A DNA stretch of 64,000 nucleotides from Anaerolineales bacterium (GCA_015075725.1 JABTTV010000001.1:3897223-3961222); one strand, 5' to 3'; positions 25,593 through 34,605 are shown, counted from the first letter of the stretch. Notes: a model not told the origin generated them from the letters alone. Program-made: numbers and translations.

Positions 25593-26987
25593 TCATCTAA
25601 AGTATTTATCCAATAACTGGCGCGCGGCGTCGGCGTACCCGCCGGGATTTTGAGCATCGCGGACAAATGTCAGCAGGTTGAAGGCCGCCGCTCGATTCCC
25701 CTGGGCGAGATACGTGAGGGCAAGATGGATGTGCGCAGAATAAAACTCGGGCGCTATGTCAATGGCTTGCTTCAAGACCAGTTCAGCATTGGCAAATCGC
25801 CCTGTGGATAGATAAACATAGCCGAGGGTATCCAGAACAACGGGGTCGGTTGGCGCGAGCGCAAAGGCTTGCTGGGCGGCGGGCAAACCGATCTCCTCGA
25901 CCTGGATGGTATTCTCCGCGCAAAAAACCGCGAGCAAGCGCAGGTATTCCGCTGAGTTCGGTTCAAGTTCCACAGCACGCTGATACGATTCCAACGCAAG
26001 AACCAGGTCGCCAAGTTTGGCATACGCTTCGCCGACCCCGGCCCGCCAGCGCGGATTTTCCGGTTCGATACCGGCCGCGAGTAGATATTCCGCGAGCATT
26101 TGTTCGTACTTACCTTTACGGCTCCAATACAACCCGCGCAACGCGCGAACACTGACAGAATTTCGATCCAGTGACAACGCCCGATCAAGTTCCGCGCTTC
26201 CATCCTGACCGGTCTGCTGTTTCGCCTCTCCAAGCCATGCCCACGCCTCAGCATTGATATCATTTAGCCGAATCGCCTCTTCGAATGCCGCTGTGGCCAA
26301 TTCCCAGTCCTGAACGAGACCAAAGGCTTGACCGATGATCACCCTTTGCATGGAAGGGTCGTTTTGTTGGCTTGATACTGCCAGGGCGGCACGTAAAGTC
26401 TGAACAGCTGAATCAACCTCCGGATTGAGAGTCGAGGCGCGGGTCAATTCAGGCAGTGCATCGTCGGGAGATAGCAACATCGATAACATGCCAAGTCGAT
26501 ACGCGGCATAGGCATCCGAAGAATCCAGCCGGGTTTGATTTTCGAGAGCGAGCCGCTCCGCTTCCCAATCCTTCTCTTCGCGATATATGAAAGCCAGCAG
26601 GCTGTACAACCCCGCTGATTCATGGCGCTCAGCCCCCTTGTTGCAAATAGGCGCAGCTGCTGACAAATTCCCGAGCTGTATGTGAGATGTGCAATACCAG
26701 ATCCAACCTTGTTCTGAGAAATCATCCCCCTTTTCGAAATAACCCACGGCTGCGGAAAAGTCCCCCGCCTGTGCCCCGTTAATGCCTGCGCGTTCGAACA
26801 AATCCCTGCGCCAGGGTAAAAATCTTGCGGCATGGGCAAAGGATTCTGCGGCAAGGGCGTAACTCCCCTCTCGCTCCGCCTGCTCTGCGCGATCGAGACT
26901 GGAGTAGCCCCCAAGAAGTATTGAGACCACCGCCGAAAAGATGAGAAGAAAAACGATCCAATAGGTCGATCCGATCCGTCGCAACAT
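25593..26987 (-). CDS. Membrane-anchored TPR-repeat protein
   Basis: This encodes 464 residues. A single N-terminal transmembrane anchor (WIVFLLIFSAVVSILLGGY) is followed by about ten tetratricopeptide-like helical hairpins, seen as recurrent A-W-x-x-L-G and A-L-x-x-Y-x-x-A-V-x-L-x-P patterns. TPR proteins act as protein-protein scaffolds; no enzyme domain is present. A TAGAAT box (complement 26995-27000) 7 nt before the ATG suggests a leaderless transcript divergent from the kinase-like gene at 27038. Confidence 0.82.
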   Translation of the reverse strand: MLRRIGSTYWIVFLLIFSAVVSILLGGYSSLDRAEQAEREGSYALAAESFAHAARFLPWRRDLFERAGINGAQAGDFSAAVGYFEKGDDFSEQGWIWYCTSHIQLGNLSAAAPICNKGAERHESAGLYSLLAFIYREEKDWEAERLALENQTRLDSSDAYAAYRLGMLSMLLSPDDALPELTRASTLNPEVDSAVQTLRAALAVSSQQNDPSMQRVIIGQAFGLVQDWELATAAFEEAIRLNDINAEAWAWLGEAKQQTGQDGSAELDRALSLDRNSVSVRALRGLYWSRKGKYEQMLAEYLLAAGIEPENPRWRAGVGEAYAKLGDLVLALESYQRAVELEPNSAEYLRLLAVFCAENTIQVEEIGLPAAQQAFALAPTDPVVLDTLGYVYLSTGRFANAELVLKQAIDIAPEFYSAHIHLALTYLAQGNRAAAFNLLTFVRDAQNPGGYADAARQLLDKYFR

Positions 26988-27022
26988 GATTTCAATTCTA
27001 CGCGATAATCCGGGACTGGCAG

Positions 27023-27028
27023 TATAAT
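27023..27028 (+). promoter_or_regulatory. TATAAT -10 element for the kinase-like gene (leaderless arrangement)
   Basis: A perfect TATAAT ends 9 nt before the ATG at 27038 with no Shine-Dalgarno in between. It is back to back with the TAGAAT box of the TPR gene in a 50-nt divergent intergenic region. Confidence 0.55.
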
Positions 27029-27037
27029 CACCATCGA

Positions 27038-29380
27038 ATGAGCGACTTTATTCAATTGGTTTTGACGCAATTGACCGTCCCGCCAGGCGATTTGATCTAT
27101 TACATCGTCCTGGTATTCGTGGTTGCCAGCGCCTTGCAGTCGGCGTTCAATCATTGGCGGGCGAGCGAATTTCCACAATCGCGCCGCGCATTCATCGGGC
27201 TGGGAATATTGCTGTGCGCCCAGATTCTCATGTTTTTATTGAGCGGCCTGGGATGGCAGGAATTGCTGGATCCAAAATCCGTTCTCCCGCCCCTGGACCG
27301 CGCCTTTCTCGCTTTTGGCATCGTTTGGGTCACATGGTTGTACGCCTTCCCCGAACCCAACCGCCTGGCGGATGCAGCAGCGACATTGTTGAGCATGTTC
27401 ATCATCACCGCACTGGGGCTTGGTTTGATCTCATGGAATCAACAGATCGCCAATCCAGAGTCCGCGACCTTGAGTTACAACCTGACCATCGATGACCTTG
27501 TCTGGCAGGTCGGTTCTCTTCTCCTTACCTTGTTGGGTATGGCAGTTCTCTTTATCCGCAAACCCGATGGCATGTGGTACGGTATCATTCTGATGCTCCT
27601 TTGCTTTGCGGGTCATCTCGGACAATTGCTCATCGGATTGGAAGGCGATTACCCCGGCATTGTGCGGCTCGCATACATGGCGGCATTCCCGATCCTGCTG
27701 ACCCTGCCCCAGCGGTTTTCATCCATCCAAGGCGTGGAGGTTGCGCAACCTGTCAAACCGACAACCCGGAAACAGGATCTGACGGGACGGCCGGAACGAA
27801 GAAGATACAGCACCGACCCGAAGACTTTCCACGCGCTGCTTGCAGTCGCCGCCGAGAATAATTCCACGAAGATGAGCCAGGCGATCACGCGCGCCACGGC
27901 GCAAACCATGCTCGCAGACCTGTGCTTCATGATCTATCTTACTGACGAGAACAAGCAGATGGTTATTGCGGGTGGATATGATTTGATCCGGGAGGAAAGC
28001 CTTGATGGCGGACCCCTTTCCAAAAATGCGATACCGATGCTGGCAAATTCGATCCAGCGCGGGCGACCTTTGAGGCTCCCTGCCAGCAGCACATCGGCGG
28101 ATATCAAGGGTCTCGCGGACATCCTCGGTTTGAGCAACCCCGGCCATATCCTTTATGTCCCCATCCTTACCCCGGATAAGGAAACTTTGGGAGGCATCCT
28201 TTTGCTTTCGCCATACTCCGACCGGACATGGAGCGCAGAAGATCAAGCCTTCCTTTCAAACATAGCCACTTCCCTGGTACCCATTATCCAGCGCAACCAG
28301 AGGGTTTCCAGGCTTGAAGAGGAGAACAGCCTCTCGAAAGCACAGGCGACAGACCTCGAGCGGCGAATCCGCGAGTTGACCAGCCAACTCGAAACGGCTC
28401 GAAACGAAGCGGAGCAAAACCGCCCAGACGACATCGCTTCGCTAAGAGCCGCGCAGGAAGAGTCGCAATTCATTATCGAACATCTCCAGAATGAAAACGC
28501 CGAACTCCGCGCCGGGAAGAATCTGACTCCAACCCAGGCTGAACAGGAACTCAATGATACCCTGCAGGAAGTGGCAACCCTGCAAAATCAGCTTGCAGAA
28601 GCGAGAATGAAACTGGATGAATTGGAAAAGGGACACATCGCAACGAAAAATACCGAGCAGGCGGAAGTGATCGCCTCCATTTCGCAGGAATTACGCCAGC
28701 CGCTTTCCTCGATCGTCGGTTACACCGACCTGCTCCTGGGCGAATCGGTGGGCATTCTTGGCGCGCTGCAGAGAAAATTCGTCGACCGCATCAAGGTTTC
28801 GACAGAGCGAATCCGCAGTTTGACGGACGACATGATCCAGATCACGACCCTGGCAACCGATCTCAACGAACTCAAACCCGAATCGGTGGACCTTAATTCG
28901 ATCATCGACAACGCCATGTCATATACGAGTTCGCAGATTCGCGAGAAGAATATTTCCATCCACCTCGAAGTGCCGAAATCGCCGACGTCCATCCACGCCG
29001 ACCGCGAAGCGCTTCAACAGATCCTCATTCATCTATTGCAAAATGCCGGGGCGGCGACCCCCTTCGAAGGGACGATCCGACTCAAGGTCCAGACACGAAG
29101 CGAAGATGGGATGGAGTACATCCTGATCCAGGTCACTGACATGGGCGGGGGAATCGCTCCCGAAGATCTGCCGCGGGTCTTTACCCGGCTCTATCGCGCC
29201 GACAACGTCCTTATCCAGGGCGTCGGTGATACCGGTGTGGGTTTGTCCATCGCAAAGACTTTGACCGAGGCCCAGCAGGGCCGCATCTGGGTGGAAAGCA
29301 ACATGGGTCAGGGCGCCACCTTTAGTGTGCTATTGCCGATCTCCGGCGAAAAACTTGTAGAAAAACAAAAAAGGAAATAG
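27038..29380 (+). CDS. Histidine-kinase-like membrane protein with GAF domain and degenerate H-box
   Basis: This encodes 780 residues. Six or seven N-terminal transmembrane segments (to about residue 230) precede a GAF-like domain at about 265-430, a long coiled coil at about 430-540, a HisKA-type dimerisation helix and a HATPase domain with DMGGGIAPEDL and GVGDTGVGLSIA. The H-box reads SISQELRQPLSSIVGY: the phospho-acceptor His is Gln550, while the ATP-binding N and G boxes look intact. It may be a pseudokinase or allosteric partner, or phosphorylation may occur elsewhere. LysM and LCP cell-wall genes follow, the first only 3 nt away, hinting at envelope sensing. Confidence 0.82.
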   Translation: MSDFIQLVLTQLTVPPGDLIYYIVLVFVVASALQSAFNHWRASEFPQSRRAFIGLGILLCAQILMFLLSGLGWQELLDPKSVLPPLDRAFLAFGIVWVTWLYAFPEPNRLADAAATLLSMFIITALGLGLISWNQQIANPESATLSYNLTIDDLVWQVGSLLLTLLGMAVLFIRKPDGMWYGIILMLLCFAGHLGQLLIGLEGDYPGIVRLAYMAAFPILLTLPQRFSSIQGVEVAQPVKPTTRKQDLTGRPERRRYSTDPKTFHALLAVAAENNSTKMSQAITRATAQTMLADLCFMIYLTDENKQMVIAGGYDLIREESLDGGPLSKNAIPMLANSIQRGRPLRLPASSTSADIKGLADILGLSNPGHILYVPILTPDKETLGGILLLSPYSDRTWSAEDQAFLSNIATSLVPIIQRNQRVSRLEEENSLSKAQATDLERRIRELTSQLETARNEAEQNRPDDIASLRAAQEESQFIIEHLQNENAELRAGKNLTPTQAEQELNDTLQEVATLQNQLAEARMKLDELEKGHIATKNTEQAEVIASISQELRQPLSSIVGYTDLLLGESVGILGALQRKFVDRIKVSTERIRSLTDDMIQITTLATDLNELKPESVDLNSIIDNAMSYTSSQIREKNISIHLEVPKSPTSIHADREALQQILIHLLQNAGAATPFEGTIRLKVQTRSEDGMEYILIQVTDMGGGIAPEDLPRVFTRLYRADNVLIQGVGDTGVGLSIAKTLTEAQQGRIWVESNMGQGATFSVLLPISGEKLVEKQKRK

Positions 29381-29383
29381 TTA

Positions 29384-30199
29384 ATGCGGAGTGTGCGCGA
29401 ATTTGGGAATGCGCTGGTGGCAGCGTTCCTCTCCATCGGGTTGACTCTTGGCGCACTGTCAATTTCCCTTGTCGGGTTCGTCCCGGAAGAAACTGAAGTC
29501 TCGACCCTGACGCCGATCCCTTCGCCGATTCCCGTCACGGCAACGAACACATTTCCACCGACTTCGACTTTGATTTCAGCTTTAACATCATCGACCTTTA
29601 CGGCCACCAGCACGATCGCCCAATCCACAAACTGCCCCCCTCCAACCGGATGGATACTCATTTACGTCCAACCAGGTGACACGCTCGAAAGCCTTGCCGC
29701 AAGATATGGAACAACCGGGGAGATCTTGAGAGGCGGGAACTGCCTGGTCAGCAGCAGCCTGCTTCCAGGAACGCGCATCTTCGTTCCAAACCAGCCAACG
29801 AGCATCCCAGCGGCATGCACCCCCGGCGCTGCTGGCTGGATAAAAAATTATGTCGTGAAAGCGAACGATACGTTGTTCAGCATCGCTCTGGCATATTCGA
29901 CCACCCTGGATGCCCTTAAAAAGGCGAACTGTCGCAGGACCGAGGTCATCTTTGCAGGCGAAATCCTTTGGGTGCCAAATGTCACACCACGGACCCCGAC
30001 AAAGTCTGCGACAATTACCCAGAATATCACAGCGACTCCCGTATTCACCGAACCGGGAACGAGCCTGCCATTCACAGGCACGCCGACCCTGACCCAAACG
30101 CCCATCCCGCCAACATCAACTCCATCTTCCACCGTGACGCCCATCCCGACCCAGACCGCCTCGCTGACACCGTTCCCGATCACCACTCCATCCCCATAA
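29384..30199 (+). CDS. Secreted or membrane-anchored protein with two LysM domains
   Basis: This encodes 271 residues beginning 3 nt after the kinase-like gene. An N-terminal hydrophobic segment (AFLSIGLTLGALSISLVGFV) acts as anchor or signal. A Thr/Pro-rich linker leads to two LysM modules, IYVQPGDTLESLAARYG (about 90-130) and NYVVKANDTLFSIALAYS (about 150-195), which bind N-acetylglucosamine polymers such as peptidoglycan. A Thr/Pro-rich tail of about 70 residues probably spans the wall. No hydrolase domain is present, so it is a binding or scaffold protein. Confidence 0.85.
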   Translation: MRSVREFGNALVAAFLSIGLTLGALSISLVGFVPEETEVSTLTPIPSPIPVTATNTFPPTSTLISALTSSTFTATSTIAQSTNCPPPTGWILIYVQPGDTLESLAARYGTTGEILRGGNCLVSSSLLPGTRIFVPNQPTSIPAACTPGAAGWIKNYVVKANDTLFSIALAYSTTLDALKKANCRRTEVIFAGEILWVPNVTPRTPTKSATITQNITATPVFTEPGTSLPFTGTPTLTQTPIPPTSTPSSTVTPIPTQTASLTPFPITTPSP

Positions 30200-30231
30200 C
30201 ACGCACATTCCATTAACGTTCGAATACATCG

Positions 30232-31728
30232 ATGAAACCATCCACACTTATTATATCGACCGTCCTTGCGACAGTGATATTTACCTCATGTGCTCCGCCC
30301 GCCACCGAGCAGGCGCCTCTGCCGTTCGTCTTGATCACCCCAGCGGCGAATGCAAGCCCGACTCCAACGCCGTTCCAGCCTTCGCTTGTTACTCCGACCT
30401 CATCGTTACTTCTTGTTAATGATTCGAATCCTGAGCCGCCGGCGATCCTTCCGACCATAATCGTCCCGCCAACCGCTGCGCCTCTCGCCTCCCCGACAGC
30501 GACTGCGTCCTTCGAACAGTTGTTTCCGACGCAGGCAGCCCCGCCCCCCGAAGTCCCATCGGTGGATCCCGCCTCCCTGCCGCCGTTGACCAACAATGAG
30601 ACCGTAAACTTTCTACTCATCGGTTCAGACCGCAGACCTTACGGCTCATCGCACCGCACGGATACCTTGCTCATCGCCATTGTCTGGTATCGTGAAGGGC
30701 AGGTTTCATTGATCTCCATCCCACGCGATACCTGGCTTTACATTCCTACTGTCGGGATGCAGCGCATCAATACCGCCTACCAGAGCGGAATATCCGGCGG
30801 CTACCCAGGCGGTGGTATGGGGTTATTGAAGGATACGATCCTGCAAAACTTCGGCATCCGCATCGATCATACAGCCATGGTCGAGTTCGACGGATTTCGC
30901 CGCATCGTGGATACCCTCGGCGGGATCGATGTCCCCGTCGCCTGTCCCTACACAGACTGGCGGCTCATCTCCCCCGGCCTCGATGAGAATAACGAAAACA
31001 ATTGGTGGCTGTACACAGTGGGACCCGGGCAGGTGCATATGGACGGAGACCTCGCGCTTTGGTACGCCCGTTCCCGTTCCAAATCCAACGATTTCGACCG
31101 AGGTCGCCGACAACAGGAAGTCATCCGGACCCTTTTTCAAAAAGCGCTACAAACAAATACGTTCAGCAAGATTCCCCAACTCTATAACGATTTTTCAAGC
31201 ACAGTTATAACCGACATGGGTCTGGGTGATATGTTGAATCTTGCGCCTTACGCCATCAATTTCACCAACGCGAACATCCGCAGTTATTACATCCGTCCGC
31301 CTTATGTCACTTCATGGATCACACCGGGCGGCGCGTCCGTTCTCTTACCGCAGGAGGAGGCGTTAAGGCAGTTATTGATCGAAGCGACGACCCTCTCCAC
31401 ATACGCAACCGTCAGGGAAAATATCACGATCGAAGTGCAGAACGGCTCACGCTTCGACACGATGGAAGCGCTGGCCGCCTCCCGCCTGAATTACGCCGGA
31501 TACGAAACCACCACGGGAATTGCAGATAACAGGGATTACGCCGGTTCCGTTCTTGTGGATCACACAGTGACACAGGACCAAAATGAACGTCAGACCATCC
31601 TAAATGTCCTGGGAGCATACTCCGCCAATATATTATCCATCCCGGACCCGAACAGCCGCGTGCAATATCGCGTCATCCTTGGCGCCGATTATCAAGCGTG
31701 CTTCAAACCGGAGGACCTCACCCATTAA
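30232..31728 (+). CDS. LytR-CpsA-Psr (LCP) family phosphotransferase
   Basis: This encodes 498 residues. The N-terminal signal/lipobox-like sequence VIFTSCAPP leads to a Pro/Thr-rich linker of about 100 residues. The LCP domain at about 120-320 contains LIGSDRRPYGSSHRTDTLLIA and LISIPRDTWLYIP, with the Asp and Arg residues that bind the lipid pyrophosphate. A C-terminal LytR_C-type domain (ITIEVQNGSRFDTMEALAA) follows. LCP enzymes attach polymers such as teichoic acids, capsule or glycoprotein glycans from polyprenyl carriers to the wall. The location after the LysM gene supports an envelope role. Confidence 0.92.
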   Translation: MKPSTLIISTVLATVIFTSCAPPATEQAPLPFVLITPAANASPTPTPFQPSLVTPTSSLLLVNDSNPEPPAILPTIIVPPTAAPLASPTATASFEQLFPTQAAPPPEVPSVDPASLPPLTNNETVNFLLIGSDRRPYGSSHRTDTLLIAIVWYREGQVSLISIPRDTWLYIPTVGMQRINTAYQSGISGGYPGGGMGLLKDTILQNFGIRIDHTAMVEFDGFRRIVDTLGGIDVPVACPYTDWRLISPGLDENNENNWWLYTVGPGQVHMDGDLALWYARSRSKSNDFDRGRRQQEVIRTLFQKALQTNTFSKIPQLYNDFSSTVITDMGLGDMLNLAPYAINFTNANIRSYYIRPPYVTSWITPGGASVLLPQEEALRQLLIEATTLSTYATVRENITIEVQNGSRFDTMEALAASRLNYAGYETTTGIADNRDYAGSVLVDHTVTQDQNERQTILNVLGAYSANILSIPDPNSRVQYRVILGADYQACFKPEDLTH

Positions 31729-31732
31729 TTCC

Positions 31733-31761
31733 TTGCAAAAGCGGAACGGCTGGACTATAAT
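31733..31761 (+). promoter_or_regulatory. Promoter of tRNA-Val
   Basis: TTGCAA at 31733-31738 and TATAAT at 31756-31761 are separated by 17 bp, an ideal sigma-70-type promoter. The tRNA begins 16 nt beyond the -10 box. Confidence 0.8.
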
Positions 31762-31776
31762 CCCGCCCGTCACAAA

Positions 31777-31850
31777 GGGCGCATAGCTCAGTTGGTTAGA
31801 GCGCATCTATCACACAGATGAGGCCCGGGGTTCGAGTCCCTGTGCGCCCA
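31777..31850 (+). tRNA. tRNA-Val (anticodon CAC)
   Basis: This is 74 nt and folds into a cloverleaf. The acceptor stem is GGGCGCA/TGCGCCC, the D-stem GCTC/GAGC, the anticodon stem CATCT/AGATG with loop ATCACAC giving anticodon CAC (reads GUG, valine), and the T-stem CGGGG/CCCTG with loop TTCGAGT. The discriminator base is A. CCA is not encoded. It is a single gene with its own promoter and terminator. Confidence 0.95.
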
Positions 31851-31858
31851 CAAAAAAA

Positions 31859-31883
31859 CGCCTCCCACGAGGCGGTTTTTTTT
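31859..31883 (+). terminator. Rho-independent terminator of tRNA-Val
   Basis: A 6-bp stem CGCCTC/GAGGCG (31859-31864 and 31869-31874) with a 4-nt loop is followed by G and eight T residues, 8 nt after the tRNA end. Confidence 0.9.
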
Positions 31884-31945
31884 CCGAAATGTGTAAGCAA
31901 ACTATCAGAATCTATCATGATTGCAAAAAAAGCTCCGTCCTCTTT

Positions 31946-31951
31946 TATAAT
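31946..31951 (+). promoter_or_regulatory. TATAAT -10 element for the sigma factor gene (leaderless arrangement)
   Basis: A perfect TATAAT ends 8 nt before the ATG at 31960. A TTGCAA at 31921-31926, 19 bp upstream, may serve as -35. No Shine-Dalgarno lies between the box and the ATG. Confidence 0.6.
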
Positions 31952-31959
31952 CACGGTGT

Positions 31960-32598
31960 ATGACAAACCGCTCAAATGAAGCATGGCTTTCAGCCTTACG
32001 CAGCACAGGCGCACCCCACGAGGAAGCCCTGGCTGATTTGCGCCTGGTCGTCCAAAAGGGACTTCCTTATGCCCTTTCGCGATGGTTATCCTCCGACGAT
32101 CCGCTCTTCCAGCCTCTCGTCGAGGAGGTGACGCAGGAAACTCTCCTACGCGTCCTGGATCAGTTGAACACTTTCGAAGGGCGCAGTCTTTTCACAACCT
32201 GGGTTCATAAGATCGCCATTCGCATCGCATTGACCGAACTCCGCCGCAAGCGCTGGCGCGATGCATCCCTCGACGAGTTGACTGAAAACGAAGACGCTCC
32301 TCCGCCCCCCGGCCTGCTTGCCGACCCGCAAGCTTCCCCCGAAACTTCAGCCGAGCGCAAAGACATGATCGTCCGGGTGAGGCGGATCTTGGAAGAGGAA
32401 CTGACCCCCAAACAACGCGAAGCGCTTGTACTGCTCGGTTTGCAGGATGTGCCCATGGAAGAAGCCGCCCGCAGAATGAAGACCAACCGCAACGCGCTTT
32501 ATAAATTATTGCACGATGCCCGCCTGCGCCTGAAAAAGCGCCTCTCCCTCGAAGATCTATCCCCGCAGGATGTGCTGCTCGCTTTCGAACAAAAGTAA
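31960..32598 (+). CDS. ECF-type RNA polymerase sigma factor
   Basis: This encodes 212 residues. Region 2 is seen around EEVTQETLLRVLDQLNTFEG and SLFTTWVHKIAIRIALTELR. Region 4 (ELTPKQREALVLLGLQDVP, then EAARRMKTNRNALYKLLHDA) carries the helix-turn-helix for the -35 element. The region between is short and acidic/Pro-rich, and region 3 is absent, as expected of ECF factors. The next gene encodes a zinc-binding anti-sigma protein, the usual partner. Regulon unknown. Confidence 0.9.
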   Translation: MTNRSNEAWLSALRSTGAPHEEALADLRLVVQKGLPYALSRWLSSDDPLFQPLVEEVTQETLLRVLDQLNTFEGRSLFTTWVHKIAIRIALTELRRKRWRDASLDELTENEDAPPPPGLLADPQASPETSAERKDMIVRVRRILEEELTPKQREALVLLGLQDVPMEEAARRMKTNRNALYKLLHDARLRLKKRLSLEDLSPQDVLLAFEQK

Positions 32599-32631
32599 GA
32601 TTAACTTTATATTAATCGTCTCAGCCTTAGA

Positions 32632-32931
32632 ATGAACATAAAAAACCTGCTCCATCGAATCCGAAACCGCTCGTCCTCCCAGCCCGAGATGACCGACGAG
32701 GTTACGCTCAAGTTCCTCCACGTGCTCGAACAGTTCAAGGAGGAGGAACTATCCTGTGGGGAATTCTACGCAGTATTGGACGAATTCGTGGAAACCGAGA
32801 TCAGGGGCGGAAGCGCCCATAAACTCACTCCGCTCATCCGCGAGCATCTGGACATCTGCTCGGAATGCTGCGATGAATACGAAGCCCTGCTCACCGTGAT
32901 CGAGCACACAAAAGAGGATGAAAAAAATTGA
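32632..32931 (+). CDS. Soluble ZAS-type anti-sigma factor
   Basis: This encodes 99 residues, 33 nt after the sigma gene. A zinc-binding anti-sigma motif H-x3-C-x2-C is seen in REHLDICSECCDEYEALL (about 77-94). No transmembrane segment is present, so it is cytoplasmic and may respond to thiol oxidation or another internal signal by releasing the sigma factor. Assignment rests on motif plus gene order. The stop codon lies inside the terminator stem. Confidence 0.78.
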   Translation: MNIKNLLHRIRNRSSSQPEMTDEVTLKFLHVLEQFKEEELSCGEFYAVLDEFVETEIRGGSAHKLTPLIREHLDICSECCDEYEALLTVIEHTKEDEKN

Positions 32932-32956
32932 CAGGCGATCGCCTGTCAATTTTTTA
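32927..32956. terminator. Perfect palindromic terminator after the sigma/anti-sigma pair
   Basis: A 24-nt perfect palindrome at 32927-32950 (half-site ATTGACAGGCGA) includes the anti-sigma stop codon and is followed by TTTTTAT. It lies between convergent genes, so it could work in both directions. Confidence 0.85.
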
Positions 32957-33460
32957 TCCGTGAAACAGCTTCTCGCCCGCCCGGATGGGCACCCTCACCC
33001 TGTTCTCCACCGGGGTGATCGGACAGGACCACATCTCGTTGTATGCGCAATACGGGTTATAGGCTAGATTGAAGTCGACAAGAAATCGACCTCCCGGCAA
33101 AACCTCCGGCTCGAGATACCGCCCTGCCGGATACGTTTCCCGACCGGCCAGAGAATCGACAAAGGGAAGGAAATATCCGTGCTCGCTCCGAAAAATCGTC
33201 AACTCAACGGTCTCACCTTCGACAGAAAATGAAATCCTGCCGTATCGTTCATAGTGCTGAACTCCCCCGGTGGAAGTCTGCATATCGAACCCATCCTTGA
33301 CAGAAAATTCCTCCACCTGCGCCTCGATGCGCAGTTGTTCATTTTCAGGGAAATAATTCAAGCCGTGAAAACCCGCTTTCTGCTCGCGGGTCAAGGGGCT
33401 TTGCGGGTGGCTGGCAAAGAATTCATCCTTCTCTGCACGGAACGCCTCAAGTTCGGTCAT
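32954..33460 (-). CDS. DUF1684 family protein
   Basis: This encodes 168 residues. The family pattern is clear: FRAEKDEFFASHPQSPL near the N-terminus, FSVEGETVELTIF, then VDFNLAYNPYCAYNEMWSCP near the C-terminus. The Cys and Tyr in NPYCAYN are strongly conserved in the family. The function of DUF1684 is not established. It is cytosolic, with no signal peptide, and converges on the anti-sigma gene. Confidence 0.88.
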   Translation of the reverse strand: MTELEAFRAEKDEFFASHPQSPLTREQKAGFHGLNYFPENEQLRIEAQVEEFSVKDGFDMQTSTGGVQHYERYGRISFSVEGETVELTIFRSEHGYFLPFVDSLAGRETYPAGRYLEPEVLPGGRFLVDFNLAYNPYCAYNEMWSCPITPVENRVRVPIRAGEKLFHG

Positions 33461-33622
33461 CGTCTCTCCTATTCGTCATCCATTCTTTCTACCAGACATG
33501 AACAACCGGGGTTTTCTTACAATTCAATTTATTGGAGGCGGGTTGCAAAGTCATCGCAACACGAAAACGCCCTTGCAATTTCGATGCCTTTATGCTATTT
33601 TTAGCGCGGCAGAGGATTTCGG

Positions 33623-34012
33623 ATGAATTCCAAACAAAAGACAGTCATGATCATCGAGGACGAAGCGGACGCCGCGGAACTCTTCTCCGAAATGATGCGA
33701 TTGAATGGTTTTCGAGTCATCAAAATGTTTTCCAGCGGTCCCGCCATCCCCATCATCAGCCAGGAAAAACCCGACGTAATCCTTTTGGACATCATGATGC
33801 CCGACATTTCAGGCCTCGAAGTCCTGCGTTATATTCGCCGCGAACCCGAGCTCGCATCCATTCCCGTCATCATCCTTTCCGCCAAAAGCATGCCTGGCGA
33901 CATTCGAACGGGGTTCGAAGCCGGCGCTTCCATGTACCTCACCAAACCGGTTGGGTATCAAGACCTCAAGCAGGCGGTTGAGAAGGTGCTCGGCATTTCC
34001 GATCCGGAATGA
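33623..34012 (+). CDS. Stand-alone response regulator receiver protein
   Basis: This encodes 129 residues, a single CheY-like receiver. The acidic pocket is IIEDEAD, the phospho-acceptor is D56 (VILLDIMMPDISG), and Ser/Thr and Lys switch residues are in IILSAKS and YLTKPVG. There is no output domain, so it acts through a partner. GAGG precedes the ATG and the stop overlaps thpR by 4 nt. No kinase is adjacent. Confidence 0.9.
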   Translation: MNSKQKTVMIIEDEADAAELFSEMMRLNGFRVIKMFSSGPAIPIISQEKPDVILLDIMMPDISGLEVLRYIRREPELASIPVIILSAKSMPGDIRTGFEAGASMYLTKPVGYQDLKQAVEKVLGISDPE

Positions 34013-34587
34013 ATCAAATTCGGGCTTTTATCGCCATTGACCTGCCTTCATCCCTTCAAGAATCAATCGAAGAACAAATTTCCCACCTGCGCCAGACATT
34101 GGGGAACGATGCCATCCGCTGGGTTCCCGCCCGCAATATGCACCTGACATTAAAATTTCTGGGCAACATACCTGGGACGCATTTGGACTTCCTCAAACAG
34201 ATGCTCTCCCAAGCCGCGGATTCAGCCCAAAAATTCGACCTGACCATCGGTGGATTCGGCTCCTTCCCAACCTCAAACCGGATTCGCGTCCTTTGGGTTG
34301 GAGTCCACGCTCCAGCCGCCCTCGCCTCCCTTCAACGCGAGATCGAAGCGGGTGCTGCCCGTCTCGGCTACGAGAAGGATGGACGCTCATTCTCACCGCA
34401 TCTGACCGTGGGACGGGTCCGACAGGGAATCGACGCAGGGCAACTTCAAAGAATACGCAATGCCGTTGCTGAAATCCAACTTGGCAGGATCGGCACAGCC
34501 AGAGTAGACTCTGTGCATCTCTACCAAAGCGACCTGCACGCGGACGGGTCGGTTTACACCAGACTATTCTCCGCGCCGTTGAGGTGA
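34009..34587 (+). CDS. thpR: RNA 2',3'-cyclic phosphodiesterase (2H phosphoesterase)
   Basis: This encodes 192 residues. The two catalytic HxTx motifs, MHLTLKFLG (about residues 44-52) and SPHLTVGRV (about 126-134), are present with the N-terminus RAFIAIDLP typical of ThpR/LigT. It opens 2',3'-cyclic phosphate ends of RNA to 2'-phosphate. It overlaps the preceding receiver gene by 4 nt and is followed 18 nt later by rsfS. Confidence 0.92.
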   Translation: MNQIRAFIAIDLPSSLQESIEEQISHLRQTLGNDAIRWVPARNMHLTLKFLGNIPGTHLDFLKQMLSQAADSAQKFDLTIGGFGSFPTSNRIRVLWVGVHAPAALASLQREIEAGAARLGYEKDGRSFSPHLTVGRVRQGIDAGQLQRIRNAVAEIQLGRIGTARVDSVHLYQSDLHADGSVYTRLFSAPLR

Positions 34588-34605
34588 CCCCTGACCGCCC
34601 TGAAC

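Noticed and set aside
31777..31850. tRNA-Val as an integration site for a mobile element
   Set aside because: No integrase gene or repeated tRNA 3' end was seen in the window; flanks are ordinary chromosomal genes.
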